Assembly (NCBI GenBank): GCA_045598045.1
Contig: JAZLLG010000064.1
Span: forward strand, 1-42,993
DNA: 42,993 bases
Reading direction: 5' to 3'
From: RGIG3528 sp045598045
Lineage (GTDB): Bacteria > Bacillota > Clostridia > Lachnospirales > Lachnospiraceae
The position numbers and the translations under genes were made by a program. The notes beneath the pieces are model-generated. The model worked only from the letters and a program-made list of their open reading frames with translations. It ran no database searches and was not told where the DNA came from. This document shows, in pieces, positions 1-8,132 of this stretch. Numbering within the stretch: the first letter of the stretch is position 1; the number at the start of each line of letters is the position of its first letter.

Positions 1-7
1 CAATGCG

Positions 8-1990
8 ATGGCAAAATATCTGGTAATCCTGGAATCACCTTCCAAGATAAAGACTGTTAAGAAAATATTGGGACCGAATTACGAAGTGTGCGCAAGCAAC
101 GGCCACGTACGTGATCTGCCCAGAAGTTCCCTCGGCATTGAGGTGGACAAAGACTATGATCCGAAATATATCACCATTCGTGGTAAGGGCGACATTCTTT
201 CCAATCTTCGTAAGGAAGCGAAGAAAGCGGAAAAGATTTATCTTGCAACTGACCCTGACCGTGAGGGCGAGGCTATTTCATGGCATTTGTATTATGCACT
301 GAAGCTCGAAGACAAAAAGGTATATCGTATCACGTTCAATGAAATCACAAAGAATGCCGTTAAGAACTCCCTTAAGAATGCCAGGGACATCGATATGAAA
401 CTTGTTGACGCTCAGCAGGCGAGACGTGTTCTCGATCGTGTTGTCGGATATGAAATTTCCCCGCTTCTTTGGGCAAAGATTAAGAGAGGCCTTTCGGCAG
501 GTCGTGTTCAGTCTGCAACTTTAAGGCTCATTACGGATCGTGAAAATGAAATTAATGCCTTCAATCCGAAAGAGTACTGGCTGCTCAGTGCCGTTATGAG
601 CTCACCTGACACAAAGAAGGACTTTACCGCACAGTTTTATGGTACAACAAAGGAAAAACTTGAGCTTCATTCCGAAGATGAAGTTAAGGACGTTTTAAAG
701 AAAATAAAAGGTAAGCCTGTAACGGTTTCCGAAACAAAGACTTCAAAGCGTCTTAAGAAGGCACCTCTTCCTTTTACAACAAGTACATTACAGCAGGAAG
801 CTTCAAAACAGCTTAACTTCTCCACGCAGAAAACAATGAAAGCGGCACAGCAGCTTTATGAAGGCGTTGAAGTCAAAGGCCATGGCACGATTGGTCTTAT
901 CACATATCTTCGTACAGATTCCACACGTATTTCGGAAGAAGCTGAAAATGCCGTTAAGAATTATATTGTTGACACCTTCGGTGCAGAATTATATTCCTCA
1001 GGCACAGCAAAGGGAAATGACGGCAAGAAGATTCAGGATGCTCATGAAGCCATCAGACCTTCTTATGTTGACATTACCCCTACAGAACTTAAGAATTCTC
1101 TTCCGAGGGATCTCTTCAGACTTTACCAGCTTATCTGGAAGCGTTTTGTTGCATGCCGTATGGCAGAAGCAGAGTATGAAACGACATCCGTTAAGCTTGA
1201 CATAGGTGACTACAGGTTTACGGCTGCTTCTTCAACACTTGTCAATGCAGGTTTCCTTAGTGTTTATGCAGACAAGGAAGAGGACGAGGAGGACGAAACC
1301 AACCAGTCGCTCACTAAGCTTAATAAAAAGTCTTCCGTAAAGGCTGTAGACTTTGAAAAAGGCCAGCATTTTACGACACCGCCCGCACACTTTACCGAAG
1401 CTTCACTTGTAAAGACGATGGAAGAACTCGGCATAGGCAGACCAAGTACATATGCACCTACAATTACGCTTCTTCTTGGAAGACATTATGTTACAAAAGA
1501 AAACAAAAACCTTTATGTGACAGAACTTGGCGAAGCTGTTAACAACATGATGATCGAAGCTTTCCCCGAAATTGTTGACCTTAATTTCACGGCGACAATG
1601 GAGACGCTTCTTGACGGTGTTGCCGAAGGTACGGTGCAGTGGAAGTCCATAATTTCCAATTTTTACCCTGATCTTGAGAAGGCTATTAAGACCGCAAACG
1701 ATAATCTGTCAAAGCTTAAAATCGAAGATGAAGTAAGTGATACACAATGCGAGCTTTGCGGAAAAATGATGGTCATCAAGTTCGGTCCTCATGGTAAGTT
1801 TCTTGCTTGTCCCGGCTTCCCGGACTGCAGAAATACAAAGCCTTATTTTGAAAAAACGGGTGTTGCATGTCCTCAGTGCGGAAGTGAGCTTGTTATTTGC
1901 AAAACAAAGAAGGGCAGACGTTATTTCGGTTGTTCGAAGTATCCCGAATGTGAATATATGGCTTGGCAGCTTCCTAAAACAGAGAAGTGA
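8..1990 (+). CDS. topA: DNA topoisomerase I (type IA)
   Basis: Relaxes negatively supercoiled DNA by cutting one strand through a 5'-phosphotyrosine link. The 660-aa product opens with the Toprim domain (ESPSKIKTVKKILG near residue 9; DPDREGEA near residue 82). The active-site motif TYLRTDSTRIS places the catalytic tyrosine at about residue 300. Two topoisomerase-type zinc fingers close the protein: CELCGK...CPGFPDC from about residue 580, and CPQCGS...CSKYPEC after it. The length is normal for a Gram-positive TopA. The start MAKYLVILESPSK matches the family N-terminus; the ribosome site lies outside the window. In B. subtilis topA also lies upstream of codY and the fla/che operon, but trmFO, xerC and hslVU, found between them there, are absent here. 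Confidence 0.97.
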   Translation: MAKYLVILESPSKIKTVKKILGPNYEVCASNGHVRDLPRSSLGIEVDKDYDPKYITIRGKGDILSNLRKEAKKAEKIYLATDPDREGEAISWHLYYALKLEDKKVYRITFNEITKNAVKNSLKNARDIDMKLVDAQQARRVLDRVVGYEISPLLWAKIKRGLSAGRVQSATLRLITDRENEINAFNPKEYWLLSAVMSSPDTKKDFTAQFYGTTKEKLELHSEDEVKDVLKKIKGKPVTVSETKTSKRLKKAPLPFTTSTLQQEASKQLNFSTQKTMKAAQQLYEGVEVKGHGTIGLITYLRTDSTRISEEAENAVKNYIVDTFGAELYSSGTAKGNDGKKIQDAHEAIRPSYVDITPTELKNSLPRDLFRLYQLIWKRFVACRMAEAEYETTSVKLDIGDYRFTAASSTLVNAGFLSVYADKEEDEEDETNQSLTKLNKKSSVKAVDFEKGQHFTTPPAHFTEASLVKTMEELGIGRPSTYAPTITLLLGRHYVTKENKNLYVTELGEAVNNMMIEAFPEIVDLNFTATMETLLDGVAEGTVQWKSIISNFYPDLEKAIKTANDNLSKLKIEDEVSDTQCELCGKMMVIKFGPHGKFLACPGFPDCRNTKPYFEKTGVACPQCGSELVICKTKKGRRYFGCSKYPECEYMAWQLPKTEK

Positions 1991-2039
1991 TGCAACTATA
2001 TTAAACATGTGCTTATTTTAACAACGAAAAAATTATTAT

Positions 2040-2083
2040 AGAGATTGATAATTTACGTTTAATTATTATCAATCTCTTTTTTA
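2040..2083 (+). terminator. Intrinsic terminator after topA
   Basis: A perfect 13-bp stem, 2040-2052 (AGAGATTGATAAT) against 2065-2077, with a 12-nt loop, runs directly into a T tract (2077-2082). It separates topA from codY. Confidence 0.9.
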
Positions 2084-2100
2084 TTTTGAATTTATTGTGA

Positions 2101-2145
2101 AATTATTTGAAAACACTTGAAATTTTTGCTGTCAGGGTGTAAACT
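2101..2145 (+). promoter_or_regulatory. Candidate codY promoter with CodY-box-like site
   Basis: TTGAAA at 2117-2122 and TAAACT at 2140-2145 are 17 bases apart, a plausible sigma-A promoter with a 4/6 match at -10. Directly upstream, 2101-2115 (AATTATTTGAAAACA) matches 11 of 15 positions of the CodY consensus AATTTTCWGAAAATT. Autoregulation of codY is known in other Firmicutes; here it is inferred only from this match. Confidence 0.4.
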
Positions 2146-2195
2146 CGGCAAAAGCTAAAAGGCGGTTTATAAATATTTGGAAGGCGGTGATACCA

Positions 2196-2972
2196 ATGGG
2201 CGTACAACTTCTTGATAAAACAAGAAAGATTGAAAAGCTTTTACACAACAACAGCTCAAATAAGGTAATTTTCAGTGATATTTGTCTGGTACTCAGTGAT
2301 ATCCTTGACTCCAATATTCTCATCATCAGTAAAAAGGGTAAGGTACTCGGAATGAAGAATCGTTCCGACATAGCACCGATCGGGGAGTTTAAGGACTTAA
2401 GCGTGGGTAAGTATATTGAGAAGGAATTCAATGAAAGACTTCTTAACATTCTTTCTACAAAGGAAAATGTAAATCTTACAACACTTGGTTTTGAAAGTGA
2501 TGAAATTGAGTCATATCAGGCGATTATTGTGCCTGTTGTAATTTCGGATGAGCGTCTCGGAACTACATTCATCTACAAACGCAATGCCACATATTCTATT
2601 GACGATATTATTCTCAGTGAATACGGCACTACAGTTGTAGGACTTGAGACAATGCGTTCCGTTAATGAGGAGCAGGTCGAAGAGTACAGAAAAGTACAGG
2701 TTGTCAAATCGGCAATCGGAACTCTTTCTTATTCGGAACTTGAAGCAATCACACATATCTTTTCGGAACTTGAGTCTGATGAGGGCACACTTGTTGCAAG
2801 CAAGATTGCAGACCGTGTCGGCATTACAAGATCTGTTATCGTCAACGCTCTCAGAAAGTTCGAGAGTGCCGGAGTTATCGAATCGAGAAGCTCAGGCATG
2901 AAGGGAACCTACATTAAGGTACTTAATGATTACGTTTTCAGCGAGCTTGATATTCAAAGAAAAGATAAATAA
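2196..2972 (+). CDS. codY: GTP- and branched-chain amino-acid-sensing global repressor CodY
   Basis: Transcription factor that senses GTP and isoleucine/leucine/valine and represses nutrient-scavenging, motility and other genes in well-fed cells. The 258-aa product starts with the family signature LLDKTRKIEKLL, continues as a GAF-type ligand domain (roughly residues 1-155), and ends in a winged helix-turn-helix: KIADRVGITRSVIVNALRKF followed by ESAGVIESRSSGMKGTYIKVLN. I chose ATG 2196 because AAGGCGG at 2181-2187 lies 8 bases upstream; a GTG at 2187 in the same frame overlaps that site. It sits immediately upstream of the flagellar operon, as in Bacillus, where CodY binds the fla/che promoter. 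A terminator separates the two here. Confidence 0.96.
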   Translation: MGVQLLDKTRKIEKLLHNNSSNKVIFSDICLVLSDILDSNILIISKKGKVLGMKNRSDIAPIGEFKDLSVGKYIEKEFNERLLNILSTKENVNLTTLGFESDEIESYQAIIVPVVISDERLGTTFIYKRNATYSIDDIILSEYGTTVVGLETMRSVNEEQVEEYRKVQVVKSAIGTLSYSELEAITHIFSELESDEGTLVASKIADRVGITRSVIVNALRKFESAGVIESRSSGMKGTYIKVLNDYVFSELDIQRKDK

Positions 2973-2985
2973 TCGAACATTTGGC

Positions 2986-3016
2986 CGGGCAGGATATTTT
3001 CTGCCCGACTTTTTTT
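2986..3016 (+). terminator. Intrinsic terminator after codY
   Basis: CGGGCAG (2986-2992) pairs with CTGCCCG (3001-3007) around an 8-nt loop and is followed by AC and a run of eight T. It insulates codY from the flagellar operon. Confidence 0.9.
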
Positions 3017-3106
3017 GTGCGAACGGAGAGAGCCCGCTCTCGAGATGATGTGTTCACATACAATCGAATAGCAAATAGATCATTAACGCTATATTTAGTA
3101 TTTGTT

Positions 3107-3156
3107 AAAAAATCTTATGAATATATCTTGTGTTTCTTTTTGCAAAACGCTATAAT
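3107..3156 (+). promoter_or_regulatory. Sigma-A promoter of the fla/che operon (PflgB), with upstream element
   Basis: TTGTGT (3128-3133), a 17-base spacer and a perfect TATAAT (3151-3156) form a strong vegetative promoter about 95 bases before flgB. The A/T-rich block 3107-3132 just upstream of and overlapping the -35 is nearly repeated at the motA promoter (15349-15373): both begin AAAAAATCTT and end ATATCTTGTG with 6 and 5 bases between. It probably drives the operon from flgB onward. Confidence 0.8.
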
Positions 3157-3183
3157 AATTTTATGGTACGCGCAGAAGACTGT

Positions 3184-3210
3184 TATATCCCGGTAAAGAC
3201 ATGCCGATAC
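3184..3210 (+). promoter_or_regulatory. Possible sigma-28 promoter upstream of flgB
   Basis: TATA (3184-3187), 15 bases, then GCCGATAC (3203-3210) resembles the sigma-28/SigD consensus TAAA-N15-GCCGATAT (3/4 and 7/8 matches). B. subtilis has both a sigma-A and a SigD promoter before flgB. The imperfect -35 keeps this tentative. Confidence 0.35.
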
Positions 3211-3251
3211 ATATAGCGATAAACTGTCGTATCCTATGAACGGAGGCTTTT

Positions 3252-3644
3252 ATGATAGGTTCTGATGCTTACAATTACATCAATATTCTCAACAAAGCAG
3301 CAAATGCGAGCTGGGCTAAAAATGAAATCATTGCCAATAATATTGCCAATGTAGACACCCCGGATTACAAAAGAAAAGATCTGGATTTTGAGTCACTTCT
3401 TGCTGCTCAGATGAATCAGTCATCGACACACAATATGGATCAGAAAATCAAGAATCTTCAAGACAAGTCTCTTGTTGCAAGGATTTACACAGATTACGAA
3501 GAGTTGAGCTACAGATACGACGGAAACAATGTCGACATCGACACCGAATCCGCATATCTTGCAGACAACCAGCTTAAATACTACACATTCCTTAACACTA
3601 TCAACCAGGAATTCAGCCGTATTAAGATGGTCCTTAATTCTTAA
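3252..3644 (+). CDS. flgB: Flagellar basal-body proximal rod protein FlgB
   Basis: First gene of the operon. The product builds the proximal rod between the MS ring and the distal rod. The 130-aa protein carries the rod/hook N-terminal signature NEIIANNIANVDTPDYKRKDL (split here as NEIIANNIANVDTP and DYKRKDL, residues about 25-45) and a C-terminal amphipathic helix with LNTINQEFSRIKMVL. There is no signal peptide, as expected for a substrate of the flagellar type III export apparatus. GGAGG at 3242-3246 supports ATG 3252. flgC follows after 23 bases. Confidence 0.95.
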   Translation: MIGSDAYNYINILNKAANASWAKNEIIANNIANVDTPDYKRKDLDFESLLAAQMNQSSTHNMDQKIKNLQDKSLVARIYTDYEELSYRYDGNNVDIDTESAYLADNQLKYYTFLNTINQEFSRIKMVLNS

Positions 3645-3667
3645 TTCCGGCCTGAAAGGAGTATGCC

Positions 3668-4129
3668 ATGTCTGTAATGTCTACTTTTAATGTTTCCGCA
3701 TCGGGAATGAGCGCACAGCGTACAAGAATGGACTTAATTGCCCAGAATATTGCAAATGTCAACACAACGAGAACAGAAGACGGCGGTCCTTATATCCGTC
3801 AGACTGTTGTTTTCGAAGAACGTTCAAATGACAATGTCAATTTCCACGACTACCTTACCGCACGTAAGGCAGAAGTCGGATATAAAAACAACATCGGTTC
3901 GGGTGTAAAGATTTCTACAATAGTAGAAGACCATGTAAATGCCATGAAAAAAGTTTACGAGCCTAATCATCCCGATGCAGATGAAGACGGCTACGTTACA
4001 TATCCGAACGTTGACACCGTCACCGAAATGACTAACCTTATTGACGCAAACCGTTCCTACGAAGCCAATGTTACAGCTTTCAACGCTACGAAAAACATGA
4101 TGTTAAAGGCCTTGGAGATCGGGACCTGA
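3668..4129 (+). CDS. flgC: Flagellar basal-body rod protein FlgC
   Basis: Rod subunit exported by the flagellar secretion system and assembled next to FlgB. The 153-aa product has the rod motif GMSAQRTRMDLIAQNIANVN near residue 12 and the conserved C-terminal rod motif LIDANRSYEANVTAFNATKN followed by MMLKALEIG. The usual family length is about 135-150 aa. AAAGGAG at 3656-3661 fits ATG 3668; a second in-frame ATG at codon 4 is possible. The order flgB-flgC-fliE is the standard Firmicutes order. Confidence 0.95.
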   Translation: MSVMSTFNVSASGMSAQRTRMDLIAQNIANVNTTRTEDGGPYIRQTVVFEERSNDNVNFHDYLTARKAEVGYKNNIGSGVKISTIVEDHVNAMKKVYEPNHPDADEDGYVTYPNVDTVTEMTNLIDANRSYEANVTAFNATKNMMLKALEIGT

Positions 4130-4148
4130 TAACGGGAGGTAATTACTT

Positions 4149-4472
4149 ATGGCAATCGATATAGCATCCGTCGGAAGTATTTTTCCCGTCAATTCCGTGA
4201 ACAGCCTTTTCGGAACGGCTGAAACGGATAAAAAAGGCGGAATTTCTTCTTTTGAGACTCTTTTGAACTCAGCTATGGGAATGATAAAAGAGACGGAAGA
4301 GTACACAAATAAAGCAGAAGATGCCGAACTTCAATACATGCTTGGTCTTAACGACAGTGTTTCGGATCTGCTCATTGCCCAGACCAAGGCAAATATGTCA
4401 TTGCAATATACTGTAGCTGTAAGAAATGCCGTTATGGACGCATACAGAGAAATAATGCAGCTTCAGTTCTAA
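4149..4472 (+). CDS. fliE: Flagellar hook-basal body protein FliE
   Basis: Small adaptor that joins the MS ring (FliF) to the rod and is thought to open the path for rod export. The 107-aa product has the low-complexity N-terminus and the conserved C-terminal FliE region LNDSVSDLLIAQTKANMSLQ followed by YTVAVRNAVMDAYREIMQLQF. A ribosome site CGGGAGG lies at 4134-4140 before ATG 4149. The gene sits in its canonical place between flgC and fliF. Confidence 0.94.
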   Translation: MAIDIASVGSIFPVNSVNSLFGTAETDKKGGISSFETLLNSAMGMIKETEEYTNKAEDAELQYMLGLNDSVSDLLIAQTKANMSLQYTVAVRNAVMDAYREIMQLQF

Positions 4473-4498
4473 ATTTATTTTTTTCAGGGGTCGCTTAA

Positions 4499-6097
4499 AT
4501 GCAGGAGAAGTTAAAAGACATTCAAAAGAAAATTGTCGAATACTGGAATAAATGGTCCACAAAACAGAAAACTATCATCATTTCCTGTTTTGCGGGCGTG
4601 ATTTTGGTTATCGCATTATTGGTTTTCCTGCTTGGAAGAACCCATTACACCGAGCTTTACAAGTTCTCCACCACAGAAAGTGCCAGTAAAGCAATTTCCA
4701 CACTCAAGACCGGCAACATTTCTTCAAAGCTTTCAAACGATAAGCTTACCGTTATGGTTGATGAAGATATGTATGTCGATGCCATTGTGGCCGTATCTGA
4801 GGCTCAGATTGAAGAAGACGGCTTTGACATCGATAAAATGCTTGACAATTCCCTCACCACCACAAACGGTGAGCGTTTGCTCAAACAGTTCTTACGTAAC
4901 GAATCAGATCTTGAAAAGTTCATCATGAAGTTCAACGGAGTAAAGGACGCTGATGTTACTTTCTTTGCAAAAGACACTTCAAATTCCATTCTTGCAAACA
5001 ATCAGACAATTAAAGTGACATGTATAATCGTTACCGATTCCAGGTTTGACGAGGACGAAGCGGAAGCTATTGCCGAGCTTTGTGCGGCGGGCGTCGGCAA
5101 CAGCGACACAGAGGACATCACAGTTGTTAATCAGGAAGGTAAAATCCTTTTTGACGGTCCCGAAGACGAGAACGACAAGGAAGTTGATTTTACCGACAAG
5201 ATGGCCACACTCGAATTCTTCAAGAAAGAGTTCAGCGACAGTGTTACAGGTGCACTTATAGCTGCCGGTTACACCGAAGTCCAGCCGTCCATTTTCCTTG
5301 ATATCAATTTCGATATTGTTCAGGATACGATGAACGAAGTTATTCCCATTAACGGTGAAGATTACGGCGTTATCGTTCATAACGAAGAAGAATCTTCCAC
5401 GGGTTCATCCGGAGGTGGAGATGTTGTAGGTACCGACTCCAATGATGAGACCGACTATTACCTTCCTACAGCAAACGGAGGCAATTCCTCATACAATAGA
5501 ACAGAAACCGATTATGAGCCTTCAAGACGTATCACAAACACTCTTTATGATACCGGAACGCTTAAAAGGGAAAATTGCTCCATTTCCGTTGTAGCAAGAA
5601 AAGTAATTACTCAGACGGAAAGAGAGCTTAAAGTACTTGGACTTCTTGATGATACTACTTTTGAAGAGTATTCCATCAAGAACACGAGGGTTGAGGAAGT
5701 CGAACCTTCCGAAGACATGATTCGTGTCATTTCTCTGGCAACAGGTATTCCTGAAGGCAACGTTGCTTTCAAGACATATGAAGCCTATAAATTCATACAG
5801 GAAGAAACGAATGCAGTTGACTACACGACAATTGTTCAGATTGCTCTTGCAGTACTTCTCTTTGTTATTCTTCTGTTTGTAATCCTCAGAGGCATGAAAC
5901 CCGTTGAGGTTACAGAGGTTGAGCCTGAGCTGTCCATTGAACAGCTTCTTGCTACAACAAGAGAGAACCAGAGCCTTGAAGAAGTTGAGTTCAGTGAACA
6001 GTCCGAGACCAGAAGGATGATAGAAAAGTTCTTCGACGAGAATCCGGAAGCTGTTGCTGCACTTCTCCGCAACTGGCTTAATGAAGAATGGGAGTAA
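4499..6097 (+). CDS. fliF: Flagellar MS-ring protein FliF
   Basis: Forms the membrane-embedded MS ring on which rod, switch and export gate assemble. The 532-aa product has one transmembrane helix at about residues 25-46, a long periplasmic-side region with ring-building folds (GERLLKQFLRNESDLEKFI near residue 125) and a low-complexity Gly/Ser stretch near 300. A second helix lies at about 443-466. The cytoplasmic tail, MIEKFFDENPEAVAALLRNW followed by LNEEWE, is the FliG-binding end. The length is typical. AGGGG lies about 8 bases before ATG 4499. fliG follows after 6 bases. Confidence 0.96.
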   Translation: MQEKLKDIQKKIVEYWNKWSTKQKTIIISCFAGVILVIALLVFLLGRTHYTELYKFSTTESASKAISTLKTGNISSKLSNDKLTVMVDEDMYVDAIVAVSEAQIEEDGFDIDKMLDNSLTTTNGERLLKQFLRNESDLEKFIMKFNGVKDADVTFFAKDTSNSILANNQTIKVTCIIVTDSRFDEDEAEAIAELCAAGVGNSDTEDITVVNQEGKILFDGPEDENDKEVDFTDKMATLEFFKKEFSDSVTGALIAAGYTEVQPSIFLDINFDIVQDTMNEVIPINGEDYGVIVHNEEESSTGSSGGGDVVGTDSNDETDYYLPTANGGNSSYNRTETDYEPSRRITNTLYDTGTLKRENCSISVVARKVITQTERELKVLGLLDDTTFEEYSIKNTRVEEVEPSEDMIRVISLATGIPEGNVAFKTYEAYKFIQEETNAVDYTTIVQIALAVLLFVILLFVILRGMKPVEVTEVEPELSIEQLLATTRENQSLEEVEFSEQSETRRMIEKFFDENPEAVAALLRNWLNEEWE

Positions 6098-6103
6098 AGA
6101 CAT

Positions 6104-7129
6104 ATGGCATCAATGGAATCCAAAAGGGCAAGTGAGCTGACGGGTCTGCAGAAAGCAGCAGTTCTTCTCATTACACTCGGCCCCGATAAGTCTTCAAAGG
6201 TTTTCAAATACCTTAAAGACGAAGAAATAGAACAGCTTACTCTCGAAATAGCTAATACGAGGAGTGTCAGTCAGGCTCTGAAGGAAGAAGTTCTCGACGA
6301 GTTCTATGAAGTATGTCTTGCACAGCAGTACATTTCCGAAGGTGGTATCAATTACGCCAAGAACCTTCTGGAAAAGGCTCTCGGCGACGACAGAGCTCAG
6401 GAAGTTATCGGAAAGCTTACCGCAAGCCTTCAGGTTCGTCCTTTCGAATTCATTCGAAAGACGGATGCTTCACAGCTTTTAAACTTCATTCAGGACGAAC
6501 ATCCTCAGACTATCGCACTCATCCTTTCTTACCTTTCCGTACAACAGTCTGCAGCAATTATCGGTTCACTGCCGCAGGATAAGCAGGCAGACGTTGCAAA
6601 ACGTATTGCACAGATGGACAGAACATCCCCGGATGTTATCAAAGAGGTTGAAAATGTCTTGGAGAAGAAGCTTGCAAACCTTGTAAATCAGGACTTCACT
6701 ATCGCCGGTGGTGTGGATGCAGTTGTAGAAATCCTCAATACCGTCGATCGTGGTACAGAAAAACATATTATGGAATCTCTCGAAATCGACGAGCCGGAGC
6801 TTGCCGACGAAATCAGAAAGAAGATGTTCGTATTCGAAGATATTCTTTCACTCGACGATCGTTCCATCCAGCGTGTTCTTCGTGAAGTTGACAATAACGA
6901 GCTTGCTGTTGCACTTAAGAGTGCAAACGAAGACGTACAGAGTGCAATCTTCAACAACCTTTCAAAGCGTCTTGCCCAGATGATCAAGGAAGACATGGAC
7001 TTCATGGGCCCTGTTCGTATGAAGGACGTAGAAGAAGCTCAGCAGAAGATTGTAAACATTATCAGAAAGCTCGAGGATTCCGGCGAAATTGTTATTTCCA
7101 GAGGCGGAGGTGACGAGATAGTTGTCTAG
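6104..7129 (+). CDS. fliG: Flagellar motor switch protein FliG
   Basis: Rotor protein that contacts both the MS ring and the stator and generates torque. The 341-aa product contains LTGLQKAAVLLITLGPDKSS near the N-terminus (FliF-binding domain), the middle-domain motif EHPQTIALILSYL near residue 133, and a C-terminal torque domain with the charged helix DDRSIQRVLREVDNNELAVA near residue 252. The size matches the family (330-345 aa). It overlaps fliH by 8 bases if fliH uses TTG 7122, suggesting translational coupling. Confidence 0.97.
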   Translation: MASMESKRASELTGLQKAAVLLITLGPDKSSKVFKYLKDEEIEQLTLEIANTRSVSQALKEEVLDEFYEVCLAQQYISEGGINYAKNLLEKALGDDRAQEVIGKLTASLQVRPFEFIRKTDASQLLNFIQDEHPQTIALILSYLSVQQSAAIIGSLPQDKQADVAKRIAQMDRTSPDVIKEVENVLEKKLANLVNQDFTIAGGVDAVVEILNTVDRGTEKHIMESLEIDEPELADEIRKKMFVFEDILSLDDRSIQRVLREVDNNELAVALKSANEDVQSAIFNNLSKRLAQMIKEDMDFMGPVRMKDVEEAQQKIVNIIRKLEDSGEIVISRGGGDEIVV

Positions 7130-8123
7130 TAACATGATAAAGGGTTATACCCTTAACTATGACAGAAACACAGTCCGGCACCTTGACCTTTCAAAGAATG
7201 AAGACGTCATCAATCAAAAGGCTCAGGAGCTTTACGAACATCAGAAATCCGTTATCGAAGCTGCCCAGAATTTCGGTTTCATTCCCGGCATAGCAGCCGA
7301 ACAGCTTTCGGAAGACGGTGTACCTCTTTCCGCCGATGGGGAATATCTTCCGGATTTGGAAGGAGAGCCTGACGGAAGCGCCACAGGCGGCCCTGAAGAT
7401 GACGATCTTCCTATTCTTATGACCAAGGCCGAACTGGAAGAATATGCAAATAAATTCCGATACGAAGCAGCTCCGGCTGAGTCTGACGACCGCACCATGC
7501 AGCTCGCTTTGGAACAGATTCATGAAGAAGCGGATTCCATCATTGCCGATGCAAAAAGCCAGGCTATGAAAATTATCGCCGATGCAATAGAAAAAGCGAA
7601 GGAAGAAGCTCAAAAAGAATCTGAGGTTGTTAAAAGCGGCATAATGCAGGCTGCTTCAGCTCAAGGCTATGAGGACGGCCTTAAACGCGCAAAGGAAGAA
7701 ATGAACGATGCTCGTGAAGCATTGGAAAGCAAGAAGCGCGAACTTGAAGAAAAATATGAGAGGCAGGTAGCTGATATGGAACCTGCCTTTGTTAAAATTT
7801 TACAGGAGTATCTGAAAAAGATTACAGGTATGTCTTATGCGAAGCACTCCGAAGTATTCCGTTATCTCATCGATAAAGGAATAAACAATGCTCCGAAGGA
7901 CACCGATTTTACCGTATATCTGTCAAAGGACGATTATGACAGATTTTCTCCCGAGTTTGAGTCGATTAATTCAATATATTCCGACAAGTTTAATTTGAAT
8001 TTTTCGGTAGACCATGAGCTTACCGAAGGTTCGTTCAGACTGGAAAATGAAACGACGATTGTTGAATGCGGACTTGATTCAGAGCTTAACGGACTTCTGG
8101 AATCACTTAATCTTTTGGCATAA
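7122..8123 (+). CDS. fliH: Flagellar assembly protein FliH
   Basis: Stator-like regulator of the export ATPase FliI. The product is up to 333 aa, longer than many FliH proteins. It has an acidic N-terminal half with DGSATGGPEDDDLPILM, a long Ala/Glu/Lys-rich coiled coil (about residues 115-220), and a C-terminal FliH/YscL-like domain ending LDSELNGLLESLNLL. Start choice is uncertain. TTG 7122 overlaps fliG by 8 bases and has GGAGG at 7106-7110 (11-base spacing); ATG 7134 would be 23 bases from that site. I prefer TTG. Identity rests on position between fliG and fliI and on the coiled-coil architecture. Confidence 0.88.
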   Translation: MSSNMIKGYTLNYDRNTVRHLDLSKNEDVINQKAQELYEHQKSVIEAAQNFGFIPGIAAEQLSEDGVPLSADGEYLPDLEGEPDGSATGGPEDDDLPILMTKAELEEYANKFRYEAAPAESDDRTMQLALEQIHEEADSIIADAKSQAMKIIADAIEKAKEEAQKESEVVKSGIMQAASAQGYEDGLKRAKEEMNDAREALESKKRELEEKYERQVADMEPAFVKILQEYLKKITGMSYAKHSEVFRYLIDKGINNAPKDTDFTVYLSKDDYDRFSPEFESINSIYSDKFNLNFSVDHELTEGSFRLENETTIVECGLDSELNGLLESLNLLA

Positions 8124-8132
8124 ATCTTTAGT

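Noticed and set aside
7122..7134. Possible frameshift at the fliG/fliH border
   Set aside because: The 8-base overlap with a TTG start and a ribosome site inside fliG is ordinary coupling; both proteins are full length.
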